NCBI GenBank assembly: GCA_964541305.1
Contig: CAZIPE010000001.1
Coordinates: 62,001-126,000 of the forward strand
Direction of reading: 5' to 3'
Source: CAZIPE01 sp964541305
Lineage (GTDB): Bacteria; Patescibacteriota; Saccharimonadia; Saccharimonadales; UBA7683
Length of the DNA: 64,000 nucleotides
Part shown: positions 47,543-57,346 of the stretch, in pieces
Position numbering within the stretch: position 1 is the stretch's first letter
How the letters are laid out: each line of letters begins with the position of its first letter
The notes under the pieces: generated by a model
Database searches by the model: none
Seen by the model: only the letters and a program-made list of their open reading frames with translations
What the model was told of the DNA's origin: nothing
Program-made: the position numbers and the translations under genes

Positions 47543-48255
47543 TAGAGTGCGGCCTCGAGCTCAGATACTAAATCTTCATAAGCTTGCGCTGGGTCTTCGG
47601 CCTTTGCTATTTGCCTCCCGATCACCAACAAGTCAGCTCCATCTCTAATCGCTGCTGTAGGTGTCCGGACATTAGATTGATCATGACTATCCGCCCCCGC
47701 TGATCGAGTACCGGGTATCATTGCAAATAAATTACTAGTTACCTCATCCGACTTAATTCCACCCACCTCTTTCGGTGAAGCCACTACCCCCTTTAAACCC
47801 GCTACAGCAGCGTCACGTGCTAGTCTTGTCACTAGCTCGGGGCGCGTAAGTCCATAGCGCGCCTCAGTCTCTTCTGCTGGGATGGACGTCAACTCTGTAA
47901 CGCCGAGCATAAGAATATCGCCAGCTTCTTCTTGAGATACACGCATCGCATCGATTCCAGCTTTAGTGTGTATGGTTATGCCAAAAGGAGCGTGAGATTT
48001 GGCCGCTATATTCTTAACTGCACCTGCCACAGTAGTTGGAATGTCATCCAACTTGGCATCGGCTACCCAGTCTAGGCCGTGACGTCCCGCTAAGTCTGCG
48101 CAGTAGTCCCAGCTGGTAGCTGTTTGAAGCTCTAAACCTAACTTTACAAAACGAGCACCCGCCTCTTCGGCAATTTGTGCAAGTCTTTCAGCATCTTCTG
48201 CTCTAGATGCATCAATTGCTAATATGATACGCTCTCTTGCCGGTAATTCAGACAT
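47542..48255 (-). CDS. pyrF: Orotidine 5'-phosphate decarboxylase
   Basis: 237 residues from the ATG at 48255, with GGAGG seven nt upstream; an earlier TTG is less likely. AIDASRAEDAERL starts the barrel, and WVADAKLDDIPTTVAG carries the catalytic Asp-Lys-Asp set. It makes UMP from OMP. Coupled to pyrE downstream, which is broken. No other pyr genes are in the window. Confidence 0.95.
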   Translation of the reverse strand: MSELPARERIILAIDASRAEDAERLAQIAEEAGARFVKLGLELQTATSWDYCADLAGRHGLDWVADAKLDDIPTTVAGAVKNIAAKSHAPFGITIHTKAGIDAMRVSQEEAGDILMLGVTELTSIPAEETEARYGLTRPELVTRLARDAAVAGLKGVVASPKEVGGIKSDEVTSNLFAMIPGTRSAGADSHDQSNVRTPTAAIRDGADLLVIGRQIAKAEDPAQAYEDLVSELEAAL

Positions 48256-48329
48256 TCTACCCTCCAACCCACCACATTAATAATGATGTTATTCAATATA
48301 GCCCGCGGTTATATCACTTTGCAAGAAAA

Positions 48330-48359
48330 AATAGACATATGTTGTTAAATATGTCTATT
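48330..48359 (-). terminator. Terminator after tRNA-Leu
   Basis: Minus strand: AATAGACATAT, eight-nt loop, ATATGTCTATT, then TTTT. Eleven perfect pairs. It ends the tRNA-Leu (and perhaps rsmD) transcript. Confidence 0.85.
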
Positions 48360-48395
48360 CGTCATCTTAATTATATTTGTTATGTAAGTTAATTT

Positions 48396-48480
48396 TGGTA
48401 CCGTGGAGAGGACTTGAACCTCCACGCCTTGCGGCACTAGCTCCTAAGGCTAGCGTGTCTACCAATTCCACCACCACGGC
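48396..48480 (-). tRNA. trnL: tRNA-Leu (anticodon TAG)
   Basis: Class II tRNA with a long variable arm. Anticodon stem GCTAGC/GCTAGT around CTTAGGA, encoded CCA (48396-48398). The acceptor's first pair is G-U. It lies 43 bp downstream of rsmD. Confidence 0.96.
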
Positions 48481-48523
48481 GTACCTCATATATGATATCA
48501 AAAAAATAGCCATCACGCGACAG

Positions 48524-49054
48524 CTACTTTAAACGGTAGGAGATCAGTGATGCGTCGCCATAATTTCGATTGTCCACCACAACAACTCCATTAGCGGTCA
48601 TCACTGGCTCTCTACCTGGTTGTGATAATACCATAAGCCCATTCGGTTTTAAATGCCTAAAAAGTGCGAAAACTGTGGATAACTGCAAATCGTTGTAGGG
48701 CGGGTCGCAAAATATGATATCAAATTGCGCATCACGATTAGTGCTACTCCAGGCTTTTGCACTCGCTCGTACTACTGTAACCAGCTTAGTTACCTTAAGT
48801 TTTTCAACATTTGCTTTTATGACCTCATAGGCTTGAGAGTCTTTATCAGTTGCCAGCGCAGAAGTTGCCCCACGGCTAACCGCCTCAAGGGCGAGTGAGC
48901 CACTACCAGCAAACGCATCCCACACCTCCAGGCCTTCGAGTGAACCAAGGCTGTTAAATAGTGATTGTCGAATTCTCTCACTCATCGGGTGAGTTTTAAA
49001 TCCTCGTGGGGTCTTTATAATTCTGCCACCGAGAGTTCCTGCAATTATTCTCAT
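48524..49054 (-). CDS. rsmD: 16S rRNA (guanine966-N2)-methyltransferase RsmD
   Basis: 176 residues. RIIAGTLGGRIIKTPRG start; AdoMet site WDAFAGSGSLALEAVSRGA; catalytic DPPYND. Acts on assembling 30S subunits. TATACT ends 8 nt before the ATG, so the mRNA has almost no leader. Confidence 0.94.
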   Translation of the reverse strand: MRIIAGTLGGRIIKTPRGFKTHPMSERIRQSLFNSLGSLEGLEVWDAFAGSGSLALEAVSRGATSALATDKDSQAYEVIKANVEKLKVTKLVTVVRASAKAWSSTNRDAQFDIIFCDPPYNDLQLSTVFALFRHLKPNGLMVLSQPGREPVMTANGVVVVDNRNYGDASLISYRLK

Positions 49055-49062
49055 ATTGCTCT

Positions 49063-49068
49063 AGTATA
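49063..49068 (-). promoter_or_regulatory. TATACT -10 of rsmD
   Basis: Ends 8 nt before the ATG; the -35 is poor. Confidence 0.4.
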
Positions 49069-49088
49069 GGCGATTTCGAGGGTTCAGC

Positions 49089-49895
49089 CTACTCTACCGA
49101 CTCTTCAACCGCCATCAGCCATAGAACCGCAATAGTTTTAGTGATAGTTGGCGCCAAATGAAGTCGCACATCTTTGGCGAGTGACGGAGTCCAGCCTTTT
49201 TTAAGAAATCGCTCATACATGTTAAGGGCATAGATGTGCATAGTTACTTCTTTAAGATATCCATCAATACCCAGATTGCGTGCGTGAATGATATCTGGTT
49301 TTGTAGGTTTTGCTTTCTTAAGACTGAGCGGACGAGATATGGTTGAAACACCACCCTCAAACATAAAGTGGCTTGCATATAGACCTTTAGCACCCCAGAA
49401 CTGCCAGTTCTTAGATATCGTCTGTCGATGCGAATCACCCTTGATGATGAGTTTTTTACGAATTGTATCGCGCGTTTCTTTTGCTTCGCCACCACGAATC
49501 TCCATCAGCTTCTTCTCATATGGATAATGATGGGCTGGTGTCATCCCGTCGACTATAGCGTGAGCGAGCCAGGCCGCTTCAAAAGCTGACCTCACCTTAT
49601 CTTTTACTTGTAAAGAATGAACGAGCTCCTGGTAATGCATATTGATAGTGCGCAGTAGTGTAGTATCATTTTCATTTGTTGGGTCCCAGTAATGCCACGG
49701 CTCATCCCGACCCGGACTCTTTACTTTTATCCCATCCGGACCGTTCTTGCCTTCAAAGTGTAATATCTCTTTTCCTGTAGGAAAGAAAGACCCTTTATGT
49801 AAGTCGTGGACAAACTTAGCAGCCACTCTATCGAACTTTTGATGAGCGCCGAGAAGATTTCCTGATTTATTATGAAGTGATGAGCCTGACCACAT
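49089..49895 (-). CDS. Zinc-dependent phospholipase C / S1-P1-like protein
   Basis: 268 residues, no signal peptide. The core AAWLAHAIVDGMTPAHHYPY gives the HxxxD...P.H pattern of the phospholipase C/S1 nuclease fold; GAHQKFDRVAAKF near the start and DEPWHYWDP supply further His. The substrate is unknown, and lack of a signal peptide makes it odd for a secreted lipase. It is 34 bp upstream of the rsmD start region but separately promoted. Confidence 0.6.
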   Translation of the reverse strand: MWSGSSLHNKSGNLLGAHQKFDRVAAKFVHDLHKGSFFPTGKEILHFEGKNGPDGIKVKSPGRDEPWHYWDPTNENDTTLLRTINMHYQELVHSLQVKDKVRSAFEAAWLAHAIVDGMTPAHHYPYEKKLMEIRGGEAKETRDTIRKKLIIKGDSHRQTISKNWQFWGAKGLYASHFMFEGGVSTISRPLSLKKAKPTKPDIIHARNLGIDGYLKEVTMHIYALNMYERFLKKGWTPSLAKDVRLHLAPTITKTIAVLWLMAVEESVE

Positions 49896-49944
49896 AGCGT
49901 TTAGTGTACCGTTTGCTGTTCTCTATCGCAAATGAACGCACATG

Positions 49945-50889
49945 TTATTTACGTTGAAATTTTCTGATAATGAGCGTCGTAGCGGTGCCGAAAGATAATA
50001 GCGTCGCAATCAGTATGAATGTATAACGGGTATCTAGAGGCTTTTTCTGACCAGCATCAGGAACACCCGGCACCTCCTCCTCTACAACTGCAAGCGGGTC
50101 AGCCCACGGAAGGAGCTCCCAGTTAGTCATTGTGATATCCCAGTCATATAAGCCTGAGTTTGCGAAATTATCGAGATTACCACCAACTGTTCTGAATAGT
50201 CCTGGTGCACTTGTAACACCCTCATAGTCTGTTACTGCAATGTTATCAACAAGATAGTAATCTTCTTGCCACGTTAAATCGCTATCGGCCACACAGTAGG
50301 GAAAGTCATCGCCCGTATCCCAGTGAACAGCTTGTTCGGTTCGATAATGAATAGCTTGAACACCCGGTGATACCGTGACGTATCCCAAAATTGTGGCAGT
50401 CCATGTATTTACACCAGTACATCCAGTGCTTCCATCAAGTTTAGTTGTTGTCTGAGTTGTACTGCCACTTGTAGTCCACGATGCAGTATCATTCCAATAC
50501 CGTGGCAATAGCTGTATCGGCGTACTAAAGGTGACGTCTTTATCATTTGTATCACAACCATCATACGTCTCTTTATAATTAAGTTCGTCACCCTCCCAGC
50601 TGAGTAAATCCCAGTGACAGTCTTTTTGAGCATCTTCAGGGGCATTGTTATACTGTTTAAAGGCGTCTGGATCTCCATCAACTGAACCGAACCAAAGCAC
50701 CGCTCTCTCCGGGCTGCCTTCAATTCGATTATTGAACCCTTCTAAGTAGTAGTTGTTCATAAGATCAGGATTTGGATAATAGCTTTTTAGGTCGATTGTT
50801 GCTGCACTAACTGATTGAGAAGCAAGCAATGTCAAAAAGACGAACACAAACAACCCAATGATGTTTTTCAGTATATTTTTATGTTTCAT
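49945..50889 (-). CDS. Secreted, C-terminally anchored surface protein
   Basis: 314 residues from the ATG at 50889. A signal peptide (KHKNILKNIIGLFVFVFLTL..., cleavage near SVSAA) leads a Trp/Tyr/Asp-rich beta-type ectodomain with several cysteines. It ends with a short spacer, a membrane helix (about 288-308) and RKFQRK. This is a type I membrane layout; no LPxTG is present. It likely faces the host or the envelope. Function unknown; no homologue recognised. Confidence 0.7.
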   Translation of the reverse strand: MKHKNILKNIIGLFVFVFLTLLASQSVSAATIDLKSYYPNPDLMNNYYLEGFNNRIEGSPERAVLWFGSVDGDPDAFKQYNNAPEDAQKDCHWDLLSWEGDELNYKETYDGCDTNDKDVTFSTPIQLLPRYWNDTASWTTSGSTTQTTTKLDGSTGCTGVNTWTATILGYVTVSPGVQAIHYRTEQAVHWDTGDDFPYCVADSDLTWQEDYYLVDNIAVTDYEGVTSAPGLFRTVGGNLDNFANSGLYDWDITMTNWELLPWADPLAVVEEEVPGVPDAGQKKPLDTRYTFILIATLLSFGTATTLIIRKFQRK

Positions 50890-50969
50890 TTTATAAACCC
50901 TTTTACTGTTTATGGTTACTAAATGTAATGATATACCTAAAATTAGCATAAAGCAATACTTCTATGTCA

Positions 50970-53000
50970 TCAGTTTAGATAGGTTAGAGATCGATTTTGC
51001 TGAACCTTTTGATTCAGTTTTGAATAGTCAGTCAGTTCCTCATCTGAATTAAGGAATTCTATAGCACTTTGCTTAGCGGTGGCGATTAATTTTGTATCAG
51101 TAATGTTCGCAATCTTAAGATCTAATTTTCCGTGCTGTCGCAAACCATACAGTGCACCTGGACCACGGAGCTCGAGATCAAGTTCTGCAAGTTTAAACCC
51201 ATCATTAGTCGTTTCCATAGCTCGAAGTCGTTTTGATGGCTTCTGTGAGCTTGTTGGCATAAGGTAGCAATAGCCCTGATAATGGGAACGACCAACTCTG
51301 CCACGAAGTTGGTGTAACTGAGCTAGGCCAAATTGATCAGCTGCCTCAATAAGCATCACGCTGGCATTTGGCACATCAATTCCGACCTCAATCACTGTTG
51401 TACTTACAAGAATATCGAGGTTTCCTTTTAGAAATTCGTTCATGACAGCAGACTTCTCCTCATCTTTAACCTTGCCATGCAGCAATCCGATTCGTCGATG
51501 TTTAAATGGACCTTTTGAAAGTAACTTCAACTCCTCATTGACGCTTTTTACTCCTGTAGTATCTGACTCGTCGATAAGTGGGCACACTACAAAGACCTGC
51601 CTCCCGCTCGTAATTTCACGATCAATTTCATCGTACAACTGAGCTCTGGAATTCGGTGACCAGATCTCAGTCTTAATGGGCAGCCTGTTACTTGGTTTTT
51701 GGTTGATAATTGATATGTCTAGTTCACCATACACGGTCAGCGCTAGGCTGCGTGGAATTGGCGTCGCAGTCATGCTCAGTATATGAGGAATAACAACACC
51801 TTTATCTACTAGCTTCTGACGCTGGTTGACACCGAAGCGATGCTGTTCATCGATTACCACATAACCTAGGTTGTGAAAGCTCACATCTTCTTGCAGTAAG
51901 GCATGTGTACCGACCACAATATCTACCTGACCCTGTGCTAACTGATCTTTAAGTAATTGTTTATTTGTTTTTTTGACAGCTGAAGTGAGCAGAGCTACTT
52001 TGATACCTACAGGTTCAAGTAAATCTGCCAGGGTTTTGGCATGTTGACGCGCCAGCAACTCTGTTGGTGCTAAAAATGCTGACTGCACGTTGTTATGAGT
52101 CGCCATGACGGCTCCAAAAGCAGCTACAACTGTTTTTCCGGCCCCAACGTCACCCTCCAGAAGTCTATTCATAGGCGTAGATTTATTAATATCTTGCAAG
52201 ATTTCCCAGGCCGTTTTCTTTTGCGCCGGCGTGAGGTCAAACGAGAGAAGCTTGGTGTATTTTTTGGCAACAGCTTCATCAAATTTAATTTGCACCGCCG
52301 TTTCGGATTCCACCTCTCGCTTATTAAGTTGTCCTGCGAGCACGTAACTAAAGATCTCTTCGAAACCTATGGTGTGCCTAGCCATGTCGAGCCTATCACC
52401 ATCTTCGGGCCAATGAAGTTGTCGCGCAGCATCCTGAAACTTCATGAGTTTGTTACTTTTTATAACTGACTGGGGTAAGTGATCTTGAAGATCGGCAAAG
52501 AGGCCGGTACATTCATGAATGAACGAACGAATTTCACGAGATGTCAGGCCCTTGGTCTCAGAGTAAATAGGTACGATACGAGCGGTATTTTTTGTAAATT
52601 CTGCTACCTGCTCCACCGAAGGATTCAAAAGAGTATAGCGATTGTAGCTAAAATCATATAACCCCGAGAAGTAATAATCGGCTCCTTGCTTAAAATACTT
52701 TTCACGGTAAGGTTGATTAAACCACACTGCCTTAATCGCTCCTGTATCATCGCGTAGATTAGCTTCGGTTATGTGCATACCTCTACGAACCCGACGAGTT
52801 TTTACTGATTCTACTCGTGCTTTTATAGTCACCGCACCGGGCTTTATCTGTGAAATAGTTATTACTTCACTGTAATCATCATATCTGCGAGGCCAATACG
52901 TCAGCAGATTTTCTATAGAGCTCACCCCAAGCTTTTCGAGTTTCTTGGCTGTTTCCTTGCCAACCCCCTTAATATATTCGACAGAATCACTTAACTTCAT
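50970..53000 (-). CDS. recG: ATP-dependent DNA helicase RecG
   Basis: 676 residues. Wedge/OB domain (about 60-160), then helicase motifs: I (GDVGAGKTVVAAFG), II (DEQHRFG), III (SMTATPIPRSLAL), and the TRG C-terminal region (QLHQLRGRVGRS). It remodels stalled forks. The gene is divergent from the small plus-strand gene at 53017, with 16 bp between start codons. Confidence 0.96.
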   Translation of the reverse strand: MKLSDSVEYIKGVGKETAKKLEKLGVSSIENLLTYWPRRYDDYSEVITISQIKPGAVTIKARVESVKTRRVRRGMHITEANLRDDTGAIKAVWFNQPYREKYFKQGADYYFSGLYDFSYNRYTLLNPSVEQVAEFTKNTARIVPIYSETKGLTSREIRSFIHECTGLFADLQDHLPQSVIKSNKLMKFQDAARQLHWPEDGDRLDMARHTIGFEEIFSYVLAGQLNKREVESETAVQIKFDEAVAKKYTKLLSFDLTPAQKKTAWEILQDINKSTPMNRLLEGDVGAGKTVVAAFGAVMATHNNVQSAFLAPTELLARQHAKTLADLLEPVGIKVALLTSAVKKTNKQLLKDQLAQGQVDIVVGTHALLQEDVSFHNLGYVVIDEQHRFGVNQRQKLVDKGVVIPHILSMTATPIPRSLALTVYGELDISIINQKPSNRLPIKTEIWSPNSRAQLYDEIDREITSGRQVFVVCPLIDESDTTGVKSVNEELKLLSKGPFKHRRIGLLHGKVKDEEKSAVMNEFLKGNLDILVSTTVIEVGIDVPNASVMLIEAADQFGLAQLHQLRGRVGRSHYQGYCYLMPTSSQKPSKRLRAMETTNDGFKLAELDLELRGPGALYGLRQHGKLDLKIANITDTKLIATAKQSAIEFLNSDEELTDYSKLNQKVQQNRSLTYLN

Positions 53001-53016
53001 ATACTATTAGGGTATC

Positions 53017-53310
53017 ATGTCAAACATACCAAAAGGATGGATCAAAAAAGACAATACGCTGATACTCTCATTGAAGTTACCGGATTTCATGCGGGCCATA
53101 GCGCTCCTTAATTCTGTCGGAGATATTGCTCAGCAACTGAATCATCACCCAGATATGCTCATACATAATTACAGCGAACTTAAAATTGCTACAACAACAC
53201 ACTCTACCAATAGTCTTACTCAAAAAGATTACGAGCTAGCTCAAAAAACAACTGATTTACTTGAATATCAAGACAAGAAAGAAGATATTCAGAAGAACGG
53301 ACGCAGTTAG
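53017..53310 (+). CDS. Pterin-4a-carbinolamine dehydratase-like protein
   Basis: 97 residues. The active-site block is NHHPDM and the end of the domain is LTQKDYELAQKT, as in PCD/DCoH. The preceding Phe-Met-Ala-Leu-Leu helix also fits. Without a visible aromatic hydroxylase the metabolic role is unclear. TATACT (53000-53005) gives a five-nt leader. It converges with tyrS. Confidence 0.85.
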   Translation: MSNIPKGWIKKDNTLILSLKLPDFMRAIALLNSVGDIAQQLNHHPDMLIHNYSELKIATTTHSTNSLTQKDYELAQKTTDLLEYQDKKEDIQKNGRS

Positions 53311-53316
53311 GCATCT

Positions 53317-54549
53317 TTAATTTTTAATGAGAGCAAAACCGTTTTTACCACGTTTGAGTAGTAAATAACCAATAGGCGCCTTATGTAGCGTACGGTCATC
53401 TTGAACGGTTATCTTTTCACCATTTATTGAGACTGCTCCAGATTCTATGAATCTTCTTGCCTCTGAATTTGACTTAGCCAGATTAGAATCTACAAGTGCA
53501 GAGATGACATCTTCAGGTTCAACTACAGGAATTTCAGTCGCGAGCTCCTCAATGTCGTCGCTTGAAAGTTCAGCAAACAACCCTGCTCCAAACAGAACCT
53601 CGCTCACACGCTTTACACTTTCAGCTCGTTTTTCACCGTGAACCAACTTAGTCACTTCGTAGGCTAGGTATTTTTGCGCAGAACGTGATGCTCTGTTGGA
53701 TTCGAAATCCTTCATCAACTCATCATATTCTTCAGGTGGGATTGCGGTATATATCTTAATGTAGTCACCAACGCCTTCATCATCTAAGTTTAGCCAAAAC
53801 TGATAAAACTTAAAGGCACTAGTTAGTTCTGAATCTAACCATACAGCGCCATCTTCAGATTTACCGAATTTGACACCAGTCGTTTTGTTTACAATTAGTG
53901 GTACCGAGTAAACATGGGCTTCTTTTCCGTCTAGTTTCCTGATCATTTCCACGCCAGCAAGGCTATTGCCCCACTGGTCGGCGCCACACACCTGAAGTGT
54001 TACGTTTTTACTGCGATATAAATGCAGAAAGTCATATCCCTGAATGAGTGAGTAGCTGAATTCGGCATAGCTTATACCCGCACCGTCTTTGCCGATACGA
54101 TTTTTCACAAACTCTCGGTCGAGAAGTTGAGTCATTGAAAGATGTTTGCCGATATCGCGCAGAAAATCGAGATAGCCAATATCTTTGAACCAATCGTAAT
54201 TATCTACTATCTCAAACTCTTGACCAGAAAATACTGTTTTGTACTGCTCAGCAATTGACTGCTTGTTCTCAGAAATTTGCTCGATAGTTAATAGTTCTCT
54301 TTCTTGCTTTTTCCCATCTGGATCACCAATTAGACCCGTGGCACCACCTACAAGAAGTATCGGGGTGTAGCCATGCTTCATTAGCACTTTCACCATCATG
54401 GCCGAGGCAAGGTTACCTATGGTCATGCTCGAAGCTGAAGGGTCAACGCCGAAGTAAAACGTACGTTTTTCATTGTCTAGTTCGGTAATATCTTTGAATG
54501 TCGTCTGGTTTACAAAACCGCGCCAGGTAAGTTCTTCTGAAAGCTTCAT
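53317..54549 (-). CDS. tyrS: Tyrosyl-tRNA synthetase
   Basis: 410 residues from the ATG at 54549 (AAAGGA upstream). The class I HIGH motif reads TIGN (GVDPSASSMTIGN) and KMSKS reads KFGKS. The binding pocket (QGYDFLHL, CGADQWGN) and C-terminal S4 domain (residues about 345-410) are normal. It charges tRNA-Tyr (6755). HIGH to TIGN also occurs in bacterial TrpRS, so activity is likely retained. Confidence 0.96.
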   Translation of the reverse strand: MKLSEELTWRGFVNQTTFKDITELDNEKRTFYFGVDPSASSMTIGNLASAMMVKVLMKHGYTPILLVGGATGLIGDPDGKKQERELLTIEQISENKQSIAEQYKTVFSGQEFEIVDNYDWFKDIGYLDFLRDIGKHLSMTQLLDREFVKNRIGKDGAGISYAEFSYSLIQGYDFLHLYRSKNVTLQVCGADQWGNSLAGVEMIRKLDGKEAHVYSVPLIVNKTTGVKFGKSEDGAVWLDSELTSAFKFYQFWLNLDDEGVGDYIKIYTAIPPEEYDELMKDFESNRASRSAQKYLAYEVTKLVHGEKRAESVKRVSEVLFGAGLFAELSSDDIEELATEIPVVEPEDVISALVDSNLAKSNSEARRFIESGAVSINGEKITVQDDRTLHKAPIGYLLLKRGKNGFALIKN

Positions 54550-54579
54550 TATGTTCCTTTGTTTATCAGATTGCTTATT

Positions 54580-54608
54580 AGTATAACATTGCACGAAAAC
54601 ACGTACAA
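54580..54608 (-). promoter_or_regulatory. Promoter of tyrS
   Basis: TTGTAC (54603-54608), 17 bp, TATACT (54580-54585) with TG one base upstream (extended -10). Leader about 24 nt. Confidence 0.75.
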
Positions 54609-54610
54609 AA

Positions 54611-54644
54611 TGCTATAATTAATACCATAAGCATGAGGTATAAT
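54611..54644 (+). promoter_or_regulatory. Tandem -10 elements of the PBP1A gene
   Basis: Extended -10 TGC-TATAAT at 54611-54619 (a TTGCAC lies 19 bp upstream) and a second TATAAT at 54639-54644, seven nt from the ATG. The intergenic region also holds the divergent tyrS promoter. Confidence 0.6.
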
Positions 54645-54651
54645 TAGAGAT

Positions 54652-57324
54652 ATGGCAAAAACTGTTAAGAAGGGCTCTGTGAGAAAGCCCGCTCAACGTA
54701 AGGGTTCTCACTCGGTTTACACTAATCTTGCAACTAAGCGCAAGGTAAAGGTAGATGCACGCTCCAGACAAAAAGCAGAATTTCTTGCAACACTTCCAAA
54801 ATCGCGCATAAAGCGTTTCTTTTACCGTATGCATCCGCGACGCTTCTTTAAATACTGGTTCTCTAAAGAGGGTGGCTTGATGGCACTCAAAATTGGTGGG
54901 CTCGGTCTGGCGGCTTTTGTTATTCTTATCCTCACCATTTTCGCAATTTTCAGAAAAGATTTGGCGCTCGGCCCTGATGAACTCACCAAGCGCGTTCAGA
55001 GTCGAACGACAAAATTTTACGACCGAACAGGTCAAGTGCTTTTGTATGATCTATATAAGGACCAACAACTGACCTTCGTAAAGCCCGATCAGATCTCAAA
55101 CAACATGAAATATGCCATGGTGGCTATTGAAGATAAAGACTTCTATAAACATGGTGGTTTTGATGTAAAGGGTATAGCGCGCTCTGTCGTAAACAACGCA
55201 AGTGGTGGTGGTAAACAAGGCGCCTCAACCATCACTCAGCAGTTGGCGCGTGTGGTTATTCTTGAAGACAATACTAGTACCGGGCTGGCGGGATACACTC
55301 GTAAAATTAAAGAACTCATTCTTTCAATTGAGCTAGAGCGTTCGTATTCAAAAGATGAGATACTTAACTTCTACCTCAACTCCGTCAGCTTTGGGGGCAC
55401 AGCGATTGGTGTTGAATCTGCTGCTCAACGTTACTTCAACAAGCCTGCCAGTAAGTTGAGCATTGCCGAAGCAGCCTACATTGCGTCCATTCCACAATAC
55501 CCTACGCTTTATGACAAAAATAATCCTAACTTCGATGCCGAACGCACACTCGCACGGCAACAAACGGTTATAGATTATATGCGTGACCAGGGCTATATTA
55601 CTGAAAAAGAAGCTACCGAAGCCAAGGAAGTTAAGATTCTCGCCAAAATTAAACCGCTGAAGAATCAACAGAACATCAAAGCCCCTCACTTTGTGAACGA
55701 GATTATTAAAGACTTAGAAGGCCAATATGGTGCCGAAAATGTAAGACAAGGTGGCTGGCGCATTACCACAACACTTGATTGGAACATGCAACAACTTGCA
55801 GAAAAATCAATTGCAGATAACATTGCTAACGTTGATGCGCGCAATGGAGATAATGCTGCACTTGTTGCCGTTGATGTAAAGACGAATCAAGTACTTGCCA
55901 TGTCTGGTAGTCGCAACTACACCTTTAAAGGGTACGGCCAAACAAACGCAGCAACAGCCAAATTACAGCCAGGTTCGAGCCTTAAACCATTTGTGTATAC
56001 CGAGCTATTTGATCAGGGCTCATACGGACCCGGCAGTGTCATACCGGACACCAGACAGGCCTTTTACGGCATTTATCCAAATAACTTCGATCGAGGCTTT
56101 AGAGGAAATATTAGTATACGAAGTGCTCTCGCTGAATCTCGTAACTTACCCGCCATGAAAGCTGCACAAATGGTGGGTATGGACAAAGTTATTGAATCGC
56201 TTAAGAAGGCTGGTGAAACCGATATCACATGTGGTGTTGAGGGCGAATGTACCAACCCGTTCTTGGCAATCGGCTCAGGTGACGTTAATCTCGACCAACA
56301 CACGGCCGCCTACGCCACTATTGCACGTGGATATGAAGCAAAACCTCAAACCTCTATTCTTAAAATTGAAAAGCCTAATGGTGAAATTGTTCAGGAATGG
56401 AAAGACGCAAAGGGCTCACAAATCTACGGCGACGCCAACCGAGGTGAACAGTTACGTTTCCTTATTAGTAGCATACTTTCTGATGATGTCGCGCGAGCTC
56501 CAACCTTTGGCTATGGACAACCTTGGTTCAATACACCTGGCGTGAAGATGGCCATAAAAACTGGTACAACCGATAACTCGAAAGATGGTTGGATGATGGG
56601 CTACTCTCCTAAATTAGCTGTAGGTGTATGGGCTGGCAATCATGACGGCACACCAATGGGAACGGCGACCGATCAAAGTACCGGCCCCATTTTTGGTCAG
56701 TTCGTAAAGGAAGCTCACGATAAAGTTATGACTAAGCCTCAGTACGGATATAAAGCAAATGAATGGTTCACTCAACCACAGGGTATACAGAAAATGAGAG
56801 TGGGGGGAAGGTGGGATATCTTCCAATCTTGGTTTAGAAAACCAAAGGAAAGTAAAAAGAAATTTACTATGGATAAAGTCTCAAAGAAGCTCGCAACGAG
56901 CTGTACACCAGCCGATGCCAAGGAGACTATTGAGGTTACTGTAGTAAGCGATCCGAATAGACCTGGTAGTGAAGTTATTGGTACGCCTCCCGCAGGCTAC
57001 GATATTAAGAACAATGATGATGTACACAAATGTGGTGATAAAAAGCCGTCTGTAGGTGCTATCGGCCTCACAGAGATAGATCCTGATTCCAGAACCTACA
57101 CTATTACCGCAAGCGTCAGCAAAGGCAAATTTAGTCTCGATAAAGTGGAATTTATTGTCAACGGCCAGGTAGTCAGTTCGCAAAATGCAAAAGGTTCAAG
57201 TTACTCAACAACCTACAAGTTCCCCAAAGATGGTACTTACACTATCCGAGTCAGGACGGTTGACGAAGGATACTATCAAGGCGAGAATAGCATTACATCT
57301 GTAGTACCTGAAATTGAACCGTAA
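54652..57324 (+). CDS. Class A penicillin-binding protein (PBP1A-like)
   Basis: 890 residues. Basic N-terminus, membrane helix (about 80-100), GT51 transglycosylase domain with EDKDFYKHGG (near 160) and GASTITQQLAR, then the transpeptidase domain: PGSSLKPF (active Ser near 443), the S-x-N motif ESRN and KTGTTDNS (near 636). The C-terminal 130 residues form an Ig/fibronectin-like tail. It polymerises and crosslinks peptidoglycan. It is the longest plus-strand gene. Confidence 0.95.
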   Translation: MAKTVKKGSVRKPAQRKGSHSVYTNLATKRKVKVDARSRQKAEFLATLPKSRIKRFFYRMHPRRFFKYWFSKEGGLMALKIGGLGLAAFVILILTIFAIFRKDLALGPDELTKRVQSRTTKFYDRTGQVLLYDLYKDQQLTFVKPDQISNNMKYAMVAIEDKDFYKHGGFDVKGIARSVVNNASGGGKQGASTITQQLARVVILEDNTSTGLAGYTRKIKELILSIELERSYSKDEILNFYLNSVSFGGTAIGVESAAQRYFNKPASKLSIAEAAYIASIPQYPTLYDKNNPNFDAERTLARQQTVIDYMRDQGYITEKEATEAKEVKILAKIKPLKNQQNIKAPHFVNEIIKDLEGQYGAENVRQGGWRITTTLDWNMQQLAEKSIADNIANVDARNGDNAALVAVDVKTNQVLAMSGSRNYTFKGYGQTNAATAKLQPGSSLKPFVYTELFDQGSYGPGSVIPDTRQAFYGIYPNNFDRGFRGNISIRSALAESRNLPAMKAAQMVGMDKVIESLKKAGETDITCGVEGECTNPFLAIGSGDVNLDQHTAAYATIARGYEAKPQTSILKIEKPNGEIVQEWKDAKGSQIYGDANRGEQLRFLISSILSDDVARAPTFGYGQPWFNTPGVKMAIKTGTTDNSKDGWMMGYSPKLAVGVWAGNHDGTPMGTATDQSTGPIFGQFVKEAHDKVMTKPQYGYKANEWFTQPQGIQKMRVGGRWDIFQSWFRKPKESKKKFTMDKVSKKLATSCTPADAKETIEVTVVSDPNRPGSEVIGTPPAGYDIKNNDDVHKCGDKKPSVGAIGLTEIDPDSRTYTITASVSKGKFSLDKVEFIVNGQVVSSQNAKGSSYSTTYKFPKDGTYTIRVRTVDEGYYQGENSITSVVPEIEP

Positions 57325-57346
57325 GTTACTTATCAGAATTTTATAG

